DNA of 64,000 nucleotides from Sungkyunkwania multivorans (GTDB lineage: Bacteria; Bacteroidota; Bacteroidia; Flavobacteriales; Flavobacteriaceae). The DNA lies in the NCBI RefSeq assembly GCF_042675645.1, contig NZ_JBHTJH010000004.1:124001-188000 (forward strand), read 5' to 3'. Below the pieces are notes generated by a model that was not told the origin of the DNA, made no database searches, and saw only the letters and a list, made by a program, of their open reading frames with translations. Below are positions 1 through 8,619 of this stretch, piece by piece (the stretch's first letter is position 1; every line of letters begins with the position of its first letter). A program made the translations under genes and the position numbers.

Positions 1-42
1 TATTTGGAGGACGAATTGGTAGGTTCGGGCGTAATTTCGTAA
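1..42 (+). CDS. mnmA: C-terminal tail of a probable tRNA 2-thiouridylase MnmA (partial)
   Basis: Frame 1 is open from the window edge to a TAA at 40-42 and encodes YLEDELVGSGVIS. MnmA proteins end with a segment of the form GQxAVFY-x-D/G-x-x-LGGGxI, and the Y..DELVGSGVIS ending fits it. MnmA thiolates U34 of tRNA. Only 13 residues are visible, so the assignment rests on this short motif and its position just ahead of the next plus-strand gene, 19 bases away. Any other gene with a similar tail is possible. Confidence 0.4.
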   Translation, partial: YLEDELVGSGVIS

Positions 43-61
43 ATTGCTTTAAAAGTGTTCG

Positions 62-1675
62 ATGATGAAGCATGTCCTATACCTACTCCTGCTGTTCACA
101 TTTACGACCATTGCCCAAGAGCATGCCTTGGTCTACTTCACAGATAAACCCAACGTGGCCGATGCTTTGGCCAACCCAAATACGATCCTCACGCAAGAAG
201 CGATCGATAGAAAAGCGCTTCACGGCGTGCCTATCGATGAACGCGATGTGCCCATGAATAACACCTATGTTGCGAATATCGCAGCGTTGCCAAATATCGA
301 GCTAAAAGCGCGACTGCGTTGGTTCAATGCGGTGCACGTTATCGGTACACAAGCTGCCATCGATGCACTTGCATCACTAGGATATGTAGATAGTGTCTAC
401 TACTTTGACCGTAGCCTTAATCCTTCTTCTCGCAGTGTCATAAGCGAATTTCAAGATTTGCATCTGAGAAAATTAGAGACCTCCGTCATTTACAACTATG
501 GAAATACCAATACCCAGATCACCATGATCAATGTCCATAAACTTCATGAAGCGGACTATACTGCTAATGGTATGGTCATCGCCGTTTTGGACAGTGGTTT
601 TCCAAACGTGGATACCATGGGCGCCTTTCAGCAAATGCGAGACAATGGAAACTATCTGGGTGGATACGATTATGTGAATAGAACTCCAAATATATTCGCT
701 TATACTGGAAACAATCATGGGACCTTGGTGCTTTCCGATATGGCAGGTTTTATTCAGGACCAGTTTGTAGGAACCGCACCCGATGCCGCCTATTATCTTT
801 TTAGAACCGAGGATGCTGGTAGCGAGACTCCAGTGGAGGAATCCTATTGGGTAGAAGCCGCGGCAAGGGCCGACAGTCTTGGGGTCGATGTCATCAATAC
901 CTCATTGGGATATAGCACGTTTGATGAAGCCAAGTATAATTATACGACGGCCGACATGGATGGTAACACCGCCATCATCACCAAAGGAGCAAATGTTGCC
1001 ATTGAAAAGGGAGTGCTGGTCGTTAATTCGGCCGGAAATTCTGGAGGTAGTCCTTGGGGCATCATCACGGCGCCCGCAGATGGAAATGTATTCACGGTAG
1101 GCGCTGTTGACGCAGCGGGAAATTACGCTTCTTTTAGCTCAAGGGGCCCCACTGCAGATGGCAGGGTAAAACCCGATGTCATGGCCATGGGCGCTTCCGC
1201 AGCAATTATAGATCAAAACAACATCATTACTTCAGCCAATGGCACTTCTTTTTCATCGCCTATCATGGCAGGAGCGGTAGCGTGCCTATGGCAAGCGGAT
1301 CCCGGGAAGACCAATTTAGAGATCATGCAGTTGTTAAGAGAGCAGAGTTCAATGTTTGGAAGCCCAACTGATCAGATGGGGTACGGAATCCCCAATTTAG
1401 AATTGGCGATGAATGTTTTGGGAGTAGCATCTGTCCCTTTTCAAAAATTATCGATAACACCTAATCCTGTGGCGAATAAATTCCAAGTGCTCTTGGGTAC
1501 CGTTGCCAGTTCGGCACGCATACAGATCTACAGTGTCTTGGGCAAGCAACTCGTGGATAGAATGGTTACCACTTCAGATAATACTATAGATATTGCTACA
1601 TTTACCAAAGGAATGTATTTGGCAAAGATCACGACGGCCAAAAAAGAACAGACCTTCAAACTTATCAAACAGTAA
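62..1675 (+). CDS. Secreted S8 (subtilisin-family) serine protease with T9SS type A sorting domain
   Basis: This 537-residue protein is an extracellular endopeptidase. A signal peptide of about 18 residues (hydrophobic run, then AQE) directs Sec export. The catalytic triad is complete: Asp177 in AVLDSG, His219 in NNHGT and Ser396 in NGTSFSSP; the oxyanion-region Asn lies in NSAGNSGG near 322-329. The last 75 residues or so (LSITPNPVANKF... to KEQTFKLIKQ) form a beta-rich type A sorting domain, which in Bacteroidetes routes cargo through the type IX secretion system to the surface or medium. Two ATG codons sit in tandem at 62 and 65 and either may be used. The stop codon directly abuts the next start codon, so co-transcription with the flavin oxidoreductase is likely. 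The substrate is unknown. Confidence 0.93.
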   Translation: MMKHVLYLLLLFTFTTIAQEHALVYFTDKPNVADALANPNTILTQEAIDRKALHGVPIDERDVPMNNTYVANIAALPNIELKARLRWFNAVHVIGTQAAIDALASLGYVDSVYYFDRSLNPSSRSVISEFQDLHLRKLETSVIYNYGNTNTQITMINVHKLHEADYTANGMVIAVLDSGFPNVDTMGAFQQMRDNGNYLGGYDYVNRTPNIFAYTGNNHGTLVLSDMAGFIQDQFVGTAPDAAYYLFRTEDAGSETPVEESYWVEAAARADSLGVDVINTSLGYSTFDEAKYNYTTADMDGNTAIITKGANVAIEKGVLVVNSAGNSGGSPWGIITAPADGNVFTVGAVDAAGNYASFSSRGPTADGRVKPDVMAMGASAAIIDQNNIITSANGTSFSSPIMAGAVACLWQADPGKTNLEIMQLLREQSSMFGSPTDQMGYGIPNLELAMNVLGVASVPFQKLSITPNPVANKFQVLLGTVASSARIQIYSVLGKQLVDRMVTTSDNTIDIATFTKGMYLAKITTAKKEQTFKLIKQ

Positions 1676-2620
1676 ATGCAGCAAAATAGGATCACCAAAC
1701 TTTTCAATATACAATATCCGATCATCCAAGCGGGAATGATCTGGGCCAGCGGTTGGCGATTGGCCTCCGCTGCCAGCAACGCAGGTGCGTTGGGACTGCT
1801 CGGAGCAGGGTCTATGTATCCTGAAGTCTTGAGAGAACACATTCAAAAATGTAAAAAGGCAACCGATAAGCCCTTTGGCGTCAACGTACCGATGTTGTAT
1901 CCCGACATCGAGAACATAATGGAGATCATTGCTGAAGAAGATGTGAAAATCGTATTTACCTCTGCCGGCAACCCCAAAACGTGGACAACATGGCTCAAAG
2001 AGCGCGGCATCACCGTAGTTCATGTCGTGAGCAGTGTAAAATTTGCATTAAAAGCGGAAGCCGCTGGTGTGGATGCAGTCGTTGCCGAGGGTTTTGAGGC
2101 AGGAGGACATAATGGCCGTGAAGAGACCACTACCTTTACGCTCATTCCCATGGTGAAAGAAAAGATAAGAATTCCGCTGATCGCTGCCGGAGGAATCGCT
2201 ACGGGCAGGGGAATGCTTGGCGCTATGGTCCTCGGTGCTGATGGCGTACAGATCGGTAGTCGTTTTGTGGCAAGTGAAGAGGCTTCTTCTCACCTTGCAT
2301 TCAAACAAATGGTGGTTGCCGCCGAAGAAGGAGCCACCCAACTCACCTTGAAAGAGCTGGCACCGGTACGCATGCTGAAAAACAAATTCTTCAATGATGT
2401 CCAAGATTTATACAAAAAAGGTCCGACAGTAGATGAATTGAAGGCGCTTTTGGGTCGTGCACGTGCAAAAAAAGGAATGTTTGAGGGTGACTTGGAGGAA
2501 GGAGAATTGGAGATAGGTCAGATCGCAGGGTTGATTCACGATATAAAACCCACTGAAAAGATCATCGAAGAGATCAATGCGGAATTTGAATCGGTAAGAA
2601 AAGAAATCTCAAGTTTTTAG
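1676..2620 (+). CDS. Nitronate monooxygenase / 2-nitropropane dioxygenase-like FMN oxidoreductase
   Basis: This 314-residue TIM-barrel flavoprotein belongs to the nitronate monooxygenase (NPD) family, which oxidises alkyl nitronates; some relatives are FabK-type enoyl reductases. Family signatures are visible: IQAGMIWASG near the N-terminus, the His-containing GGHNGRE loop near residue 143, and the FMN phosphate-binding segments AAGGIATGRG and LGADGVQIGSRF in the C-terminal half. The ATG follows the protease stop with no gap, which suggests translational coupling although the functions seem unrelated. The sequence alone does not separate nitronate monooxygenase from enoyl-reductase activity, so the physiological substrate is open. 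Confidence 0.85.
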   Translation: MQQNRITKLFNIQYPIIQAGMIWASGWRLASAASNAGALGLLGAGSMYPEVLREHIQKCKKATDKPFGVNVPMLYPDIENIMEIIAEEDVKIVFTSAGNPKTWTTWLKERGITVVHVVSSVKFALKAEAAGVDAVVAEGFEAGGHNGREETTTFTLIPMVKEKIRIPLIAAGGIATGRGMLGAMVLGADGVQIGSRFVASEEASSHLAFKQMVVAAEEGATQLTLKELAPVRMLKNKFFNDVQDLYKKGPTVDELKALLGRARAKKGMFEGDLEEGELEIGQIAGLIHDIKPTEKIIEEINAEFESVRKEISSF

Positions 2621-2684
2621 AAGCTTTGGATTGCTCCGCTTGATGATAGGGTCATCCATTAAAAGGAATTATTCTCATAGTTAG

Positions 2685-2723
2685 AAAAGGAATCGATACT
2701 TAAATGATTCCTTTTTACTTTTT
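2685..2723 (+). terminator. Intrinsic terminator after the nitronate monooxygenase gene
   Basis: Perfect 10-bp arms AAAAGGAATC (2685-2694) and GATTCCTTTT (2706-2715) enclose an 11-base loop and are followed by T-rich sequence (TTACTTTTTT). The element lies 65 bases after the stop codon and before the DUF2339 gene, separating the two units. Confidence 0.75.
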
Positions 2724-2765
2724 TGTCTATCTTGAAACCCCAATATATAAACGAACGATTGCTAT

Positions 2766-5111
2766 ATGGCCGACCATCAAGAAAGAATTGATCAGCTATT
2801 ATCAAAGCTTGAAAGCCTTTTGAGAAGGCAAGAAACCTTTTCCATAGAGATCAGTGAATTGCGAAAGGAAGTAAATGAGTTACGATCTTCACAACAAGTA
2901 GCTCCAGAGCCTAAAAAAGAGGTGACCACCGAGACCACCTTGCAAAAACGCACGGAAGAGGTGGAAGACATCAAGAAGGCGACCTTTCCACAGCCACCAA
3001 AATCACAGCCGCAACCTCAGGTGGCCAAAGTGAAACAAAAACCTAAAGGCAAATCCGATCTAGAGAAGTTTATCGGTGAGAATCTGATCAACAAGATCGG
3101 GATAGCGATCACCGTCATCGGGGTGGCCATCGGCGCCAAGTATTCGATAGAGAATGATCTGATAAGCCCCTTGACACGTATCGTTCTTGGTTATCTCGCT
3201 GGCTTAGGGCTCTTGGCCTTTGGGATGAAATTGAAGAAAAAATATGAGAACTACAGTGCGGTTCTGGTAAGTGGCGCAATGGCGATCATGTATTTCATCA
3301 CCTTTGCAGCCTTTAGTTTTTATGGATTGATCTCGCAGACCTTTACTTTTATACTAATGGTCGTTTTTACGGCATTCACCGTTCTTGCATCGCTGAACTA
3401 TAATAAACAGCTCATTGCGCACATTGGTTTGGTAGGCGCCTACGCAATTCCCTTCTTGTTGAGTGATGGGTCGGGCGACGTTGCGGTGCTTTTTAGCTAT
3501 ATGGCCATTATTAACGTAGGGATCTTGTTTATCTCTTTCAAGAAATTGTGGAAACCACTATATTATGTGGCATTTTTTCTTACCTGGATCATTTATTTCT
3601 CATGGTATCTGGCGGACTATTATCGAGACGAACATTTTTCGCTGGCGCTCATCTTTCTATTTACGTTCTTTATTATTTTCTACACGACCTTCATCGCGTA
3701 CAAATTGATAAAACAGCAGAAATTCCAATTTGGCGATATTCTGGTGCTATTGGCTAATTCTTTTATCTTCTACGGAATTGGATATGCCCTTTTGGATGGT
3801 GATGAGACAGGAACACAACTACTAGGTATTTTTACACTTTTCAATGCGATCGTACATTTTGTGGTGAGTTTACTGGTCTACAAGCGCAAAGTCGCCGACA
3901 AAAATCTTTTTCACTTCATTTTGGGACTGGTCCTGGTGTTCATTACCATTGCTATTCCTGTTCAATTGGATGGAAATTGGGTGACCCTGCTTTGGATCGG
4001 TCAGGCGACCTTGTTATTTTGGATCGGTAGGACGAAGAATATTGATATTTATGAAAAACTGGCCTATCCGCTGATATTGCTAGCATTCATTAGCTTAATA
4101 CATGATTGGTCCTCAGGCTATAGCACCTTTGGTTTCTTAAGTAAAGAGCATCTAATGACCCCGGTCTTTAATGTTCATTTTTTAACGTCGCTCTTATTTG
4201 CCGGTGGGCTCGCATTCATCATCTTTCTAGAGCGACATCCAAAGTATCCTTCTGCCTTAAACTCTATGAAATGGTTGGCAAGGGCAGCCTCCTATATGAT
4301 TCCCGGGATATTGCTGCTAGTTTTGTATTATTCATTCCGCTTTGAAATAGAATATTACTACGATCGTTTACATCATTTAACGGCCATTGCGAGCAACGAT
4401 GAAGGCTATCATACCAATAGCGACCTTCTGCAATTCAAAGCGGTCTGGGTGGCCAACTACACCTTGCTATTCTTCACGGTATTGACTTTTGTAAATATCA
4501 AGAGATTCCGGAATCAGCTACTGGGCTATATCAATCTAGGGCTGAATACCTTCTCCATATTGGCCTTCTTAACGATAGGCCTATTTCTCCTAAGTGAACT
4601 TCGTGAAGGCTATTTGTCCCAAGATCTTGCGGATTACTTTAATCAAGGGAGTTTTCATATTTGGATCAGATATATTTCATTCGCCTTTATGGCTGCAATG
4701 CTCTACGCCTGCTATCGATATGTTCGTCAAGATTTTTTAAAGGCCAATCTTAAGATCGGATTCGATATTCTGTTACACATCAGTTTGCTATGGATCGCAA
4801 GTAGCGAACTCATCCATTGGATGGATATGGCTGAGTCGACGCAATCGTACAAACTAGGATTGAGCATCCTCTGGGGAGTCTATTCGCTAATACTTATCGC
4901 TTTCGGTATCTGGAAAAGAAGGAAGCATTTGCGAATCGGGGCGATCATACTATTCGGGATCACCTTGATCAAGCTTTTCTTTTATGATATTGCACATCTA
5001 AATACACTTTCAAAGACCATTGTTTTTATGTCCTTGGGTATTTTGTTATTGGTGATCTCATTTTTGTATAATAAATATAAAAATCAAATTTCTGATGAAC
5101 CCAAAAAATAG
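2766..5111 (+). CDS. DUF2339 polytopic membrane protein
   Basis: This is a 781-residue inner-membrane protein of unknown function. Residues 1-45 form a predicted coiled coil (QERIDQLLSKLESLLRR...), followed by a charged, Pro- and Gln-rich linker to about residue 100. The segment DLEKFIGENLINKIG precedes the first membrane helix, as in DUF2339 proteins. From there to the C-terminus the protein is almost entirely hydrophobic helices, probably more than twenty. Its last 17 bases overlap the following DUF3999 gene, which starts in another frame, so the two are likely translated together. The family has no established activity; a role in envelope or transport is only a guess. Confidence 0.85.
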   Translation: MADHQERIDQLLSKLESLLRRQETFSIEISELRKEVNELRSSQQVAPEPKKEVTTETTLQKRTEEVEDIKKATFPQPPKSQPQPQVAKVKQKPKGKSDLEKFIGENLINKIGIAITVIGVAIGAKYSIENDLISPLTRIVLGYLAGLGLLAFGMKLKKKYENYSAVLVSGAMAIMYFITFAAFSFYGLISQTFTFILMVVFTAFTVLASLNYNKQLIAHIGLVGAYAIPFLLSDGSGDVAVLFSYMAIINVGILFISFKKLWKPLYYVAFFLTWIIYFSWYLADYYRDEHFSLALIFLFTFFIIFYTTFIAYKLIKQQKFQFGDILVLLANSFIFYGIGYALLDGDETGTQLLGIFTLFNAIVHFVVSLLVYKRKVADKNLFHFILGLVLVFITIAIPVQLDGNWVTLLWIGQATLLFWIGRTKNIDIYEKLAYPLILLAFISLIHDWSSGYSTFGFLSKEHLMTPVFNVHFLTSLLFAGGLAFIIFLERHPKYPSALNSMKWLARAASYMIPGILLLVLYYSFRFEIEYYYDRLHHLTAIASNDEGYHTNSDLLQFKAVWVANYTLLFFTVLTFVNIKRFRNQLLGYINLGLNTFSILAFLTIGLFLLSELREGYLSQDLADYFNQGSFHIWIRYISFAFMAAMLYACYRYVRQDFLKANLKIGFDILLHISLLWIASSELIHWMDMAESTQSYKLGLSILWGVYSLILIAFGIWKRRKHLRIGAIILFGITLIKLFFYDIAHLNTLSKTIVFMSLGILLLVISFLYNKYKNQISDEPKK

Positions 5112-6333
5112 CAATAGCATTGTTGTCCTTTTCTTCCTTTTTAGCAGCTTGGCTTTTTCGCAAATGGCTGGTTTTAAATATAAGAGAGCGCTTGGTAAAA
5201 CCACCGATACATGGCACAAGGTGGTATTGCCAGAGGTCATGTTTGAAAGGATAGAAAATAACTTTTCTGACCTACGCATCTATGGAATAACAACGCAAGG
5301 CGATACGATCGAGGCACCGTACATTTTGAAAAAAAGTGCTGGGAAGGTCAAAAGGCAGGCAGTTCCGTGTGAAGTGCTCAATACTTCACAACAAGGAGAT
5401 ACGCACTACTTTACGCTTGAGGTGCCCACAAAAAATGCAATCAATCGGTTGACGCTCGATTTCAAAGAAGAAAATTTTGATTGGCGATTGCGTTTAGAGG
5501 GGAGTATGGATCAGCGCCAATGGTTTACCATACTCGAGGATTATAGGATACTTTCAATAAAGAATGAAGCGACCGACTATCAATTCTCAAAAGCCATCTT
5601 TGCCGATTCAAAATATCGCTATTATCGCATTGCCATCAATAACGCCATAAAACCCGCATTGAATACTGCCGCAGTATCCCTTCTAAATACCGTAAATGGA
5701 AGCTACAACAAGTACGATGTTAAGTCGATAGAGAAGCGTAGCCGTTCCAAGGATAGAGCCACGATCGTGGATGTCGAGTTGTCTCAAGCGGTTCCTGTTA
5801 GTCATCTTACAGTACAGGTGGATAACGATTACGACTACTATCGTCCCCTCACCATACGCTTTCTAAAAGACAGCCTTAAAACCGAAAAAGGATGGAAATA
5901 TCAATATGAGACCATGATGCGAAGTACCTTGACTTCAATCGAGAAAAACGAGTTTGTCTTAGATGCTACGATCACAAAGAAGTTGCAGCTGATCATCGAT
6001 AATTACGACAATAGTCCACTCAATATCAAAGAGGTCGAGGTGAAAGGATATCAATACGAACTGATTGCGCGCCTTACAGAACCTGCCAACTATTTCCTGA
6101 CCTATGGCAGTCAAAGCGCAAGGATGCCGAACTACGATATCCTGCGTTTCAAAGAAAACATTCCCGAAGTCGTCAACTCTTTATCATTAGGTGAGGAAGT
6201 ATTGATCGGTAATGCTCAAATAGCTTCTCAGAAACCGCTGTTTCAGAACAAAATATGGCTATGGACCGTTATGGGGATCATTATTGTGATCTTGGGGTGG
6301 TTCACCTTCAAGATGATGGGAAAAACAGATTAG
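5095..6333 (+). CDS. DUF3999 family exported, membrane-anchored protein
   Basis: This 412-residue protein has an N-terminal signal peptide (IVVLFFLFSSLAFSQ), a long beta-rich extracytoplasmic region (about 25-380) and one C-terminal membrane helix (IWLWTVMGIIIVILGWFTF) with a short basic tail. That is the DUF3999 layout. The middle includes a discoidin-like stretch (WRLRLEGSMDQRQWFTI). The gene overlaps the DUF2339 gene upstream. My reading is that the periplasmic domain of this protein works with the multi-spanning DUF2339 partner; neither has a proven function. Confidence 0.8.
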   Translation: MNPKNSNSIVVLFFLFSSLAFSQMAGFKYKRALGKTTDTWHKVVLPEVMFERIENNFSDLRIYGITTQGDTIEAPYILKKSAGKVKRQAVPCEVLNTSQQGDTHYFTLEVPTKNAINRLTLDFKEENFDWRLRLEGSMDQRQWFTILEDYRILSIKNEATDYQFSKAIFADSKYRYYRIAINNAIKPALNTAAVSLLNTVNGSYNKYDVKSIEKRSRSKDRATIVDVELSQAVPVSHLTVQVDNDYDYYRPLTIRFLKDSLKTEKGWKYQYETMMRSTLTSIEKNEFVLDATITKKLQLIIDNYDNSPLNIKEVEVKGYQYELIARLTEPANYFLTYGSQSARMPNYDILRFKENIPEVVNSLSLGEEVLIGNAQIASQKPLFQNKIWLWTVMGIIIVILGWFTFKMMGKTD

Positions 6334-6354
6334 CCTTGCAACGAATATAAAAAC

Positions 6355-6402
6355 CAGTGGCGAGCCCATCCTTAGCATTTTCTGCCTACCGACTTGCCAC
6401 TG
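6355..6402. repeat. Inverted repeat between convergent genes
   Basis: Arms CAGTGGCGAG (6355-6364) and CTTGCCACTG (6393-6402) pair over 10 bp with one G-T wobble around a 28-base loop. The element sits between the convergent DUF3999 and methyltransferase genes. There is no clean T-tract beside it, so it may be a decayed repeat rather than a terminator. Confidence 0.45.
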
Positions 6403-6513
6403 ACTTTAATGATTGCGACATTCAATTTCTATAACAAATATGCAAAATAGCTATGCTCTGCAAAAGGGTAGCAATCCCGATTGTGATGGCGGAAATACCC
6501 TGATAAGAAAGGG

Positions 6514-7308
6514 TTATTTCTTTCCCACGACGTAATAGCCACAAGAGGTGAAAAAGTTTCTTAGGTAAGGCAATCGAGCGATCAGGTTGAATTGCCGGCG
6601 TGTTTTTAGGCCAAACTTGTATCGATAGATAGGATTTGTTAGAAATAGTCGTTTTTTCTTTACTGCAAAGGATTCCTTTTCTAAGATGCGCTCAAAGCGT
6701 TCTAGCGAGATGCCCGTTTCTTTGATCTCTAGTAGGATGGCAATGGTCGCTTCTTTCTCACCAAAAAGTTTGAGCATCCCTTTGTAGAGGATCTTCGGAA
6801 GCAAATGAAAATAAGGGAGTTTTCCCAAAAAATTGCTTCTGCAAAGCTGTTGGTGACCCCCAAAAGGCATTTGCCATGGCGGAAATCCGAAAAACACCTT
6901 TCCGTTTGGAGATAGAAACCCTTCAAGTCTTTTGATAAAGCGCTCCTGATCATGTATGTGCTCGATCACATCTTTTAGAATGACCAGATCGAATTTCTCT
7001 TGGAGGTCTTCTGGGAATCGAATGTCATAGATGTCTTTGATGATGAATTTTATTTGCTTTGCCGCTAGTTCTTCCGCAAAGAATTCCTTGGCCAGCTGAA
7101 CCCTCGATTCGCTGAGCTCAATACCCGTACATCGATGGCCAAGTTCGGTAAATGCCTTTAGCACACCCGCCTCGGCGCAGCCGATCTCTAGAACATTCAG
7201 CTGCTTATCAAAGGCCAGCTCACTCTCCACAAAAGGTATGATGTGCTCTTTGGAGGTAAGATATTGATAGTTGAAATAGCGGGCTTTGTCTCCGTGAAAT
7301 TCAAACAT
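6514..7308 (-). CDS. Class I SAM-dependent methyltransferase
   Basis: The 264-residue protein carries the Rossmann SAM-binding motif I VLEIGCAEAGVLKAF (about 39-53), the acidic end of strand 2 (GIELSESRV), and motif IV/post-IV as VILKDVIEHIHD, the pattern of the UbiG/Methyltransf_11-type superfamily. The C-terminal half (FFGFPPWQMPFGGHQQ...) resembles methyltransferases found in surface-polysaccharide loci. It stands alone on the minus strand, divergent from the VWA gene. The acceptor substrate cannot be read from the sequence; a sugar or lipid is possible. Confidence 0.8.
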   Translation of the reverse strand: MFEFHGDKARYFNYQYLTSKEHIIPFVESELAFDKQLNVLEIGCAEAGVLKAFTELGHRCTGIELSESRVQLAKEFFAEELAAKQIKFIIKDIYDIRFPEDLQEKFDLVILKDVIEHIHDQERFIKRLEGFLSPNGKVFFGFPPWQMPFGGHQQLCRSNFLGKLPYFHLLPKILYKGMLKLFGEKEATIAILLEIKETGISLERFERILEKESFAVKKKRLFLTNPIYRYKFGLKTRRQFNLIARLPYLRNFFTSCGYYVVGKK

Positions 7309-7434
7309 TGATAGCGCGTTCTGATAGCTTCGCGCAAATGTAGCTTTTCTTTTGTAAAATAGAAATGTTAAACAAACTCTAAGGATGGTTCATCCTGCGA
7401 TAGATAGACAAAAAAATAGTATTTTTAAGGTGCT

Positions 7435-8559
7435 ATGAACAAAGACTTAAAACGAAAAGGATTCCGCTTTGAACAATACAAGGCACCAGAGCAATCTCCG
7501 TTTGACAAGCTTTTCGATATTTTCAAGGAACTCATTACCCATACTTCGGGAGATGTGGACGAGGCATTGGATTGGCTTCGCGAATTGGATACCGAGTACA
7601 AGCTTACAACGGAAGACTACACCATTGAGGATTTTATAGAAGACCTTAAGAAAAAAGGCTACTTGCGGGAAGAAATAAAACCTGATGGGGGTGGGGGAAT
7701 GGCAATCACTGCGAAGACCGAGCGTGCGATAAGACAACATGCCCTAGAGCTGATGTTTGGTAAGTTAAAACGCAGTGGCGCTGGCAATCATAAAACGAAA
7801 TACGCTGGACTTGGCGATGAGCATACAGGTGACTTTAGGGGTTACCGTTTTGGCGATTCGCTAGATCAGATCTCTATGACCGAAAGTTTGAAGAATGCTC
7901 AGGTGAATAACGGTCTTGGAAGCTTTAAAATGACCGAAGATGACCTTGTCGTAGAGGAGACACATTATAAAGCTCAGATGAGTACGGTTCTGATGATCGA
8001 CATCAGCCATAGTATGATCTTATACGGTGAAGACCGTATAACACCAGCGAAAAAAGTAGCCATGGCCTTGGCAGAATTGATCACCACGCGTTATCCAAAG
8101 GATACGATAGACATTATTGTATTCGGAAATGATGCATGGCCTATTTCCATAAAGGAGTTACCATATTTACAAGTAGGACCCTACCATACGAACACGGTTG
8201 CTGGGCTACAGTTGGCAATGGATATTTTACGTCGGAAGCGGAATACCAATAAGCAGATCTTTATGATCACCGATGGAAAACCGAGTTGCATGCGAATGCG
8301 AGATGGAACCTATTATAAGAACAGTGTGGGCTTGGATCACAACATTTTCGAAGCTTGTTATAATACTGCCCGGCAAGCACGAAAACTAAGAATACCTATC
8401 ACTACCTTTATGATTGCACAAGACCCCTATTTGATGCAATTTGTGAGAGAGTTTACCTATGCTAACCAGGGGAAGGCATTTTATACCGGACTCAAAGGTC
8501 TTGGGGAAATGATCTTTGAAGACTACGAACAAAACAGAAAAAAAAGAATACGAGGATAA
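7435..8559 (+). CDS. VWA domain protein, partner of the MoxR-like ATPase
   Basis: This is a 374-residue cytoplasmic protein with no signal peptide or membrane segment. Its C-terminal half is a von Willebrand A domain with a complete MIDAS motif D189-x-S191-x-S193 (LMIDISHSM) and a later ITDGKPS loop. The N-terminal half is charged and helical, with a Gly-rich hinge (DGGGGMAITAKTERAI) near 84-99. A MoxR-type AAA+ ATPase follows 60 bases downstream, the arrangement of the two-part MoxR/VWA and Mg-chelatase ChlI/ChlD-type machines in which the VWA subunit binds the target. The target is unknown. Downstream of the stop there are no Mg-chelatase or methanol dehydrogenase genes. Confidence 0.85.
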   Translation: MNKDLKRKGFRFEQYKAPEQSPFDKLFDIFKELITHTSGDVDEALDWLRELDTEYKLTTEDYTIEDFIEDLKKKGYLREEIKPDGGGGMAITAKTERAIRQHALELMFGKLKRSGAGNHKTKYAGLGDEHTGDFRGYRFGDSLDQISMTESLKNAQVNNGLGSFKMTEDDLVVEETHYKAQMSTVLMIDISHSMILYGEDRITPAKKVAMALAELITTRYPKDTIDIIVFGNDAWPISIKELPYLQVGPYHTNTVAGLQLAMDILRRKRNTNKQIFMITDGKPSCMRMRDGTYYKNSVGLDHNIFEACYNTARQARKLRIPITTFMIAQDPYLMQFVREFTYANQGKAFYTGLKGLGEMIFEDYEQNRKKRIRG

Positions 8560-8619
8560 TGATCAAACTGGGGATATACGCTGTTGCGAATCTCAATCAA
8601 TTTCCGATAACTGAAAACT

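Noticed and set aside
1574..2023. Long minus-strand open frame overlapping the protease end and the flavin oxidoreductase
   Set aside because: It is antisense to two well-supported genes, has no recognisable family and no promoter; the frame is a mirror of coding bias.
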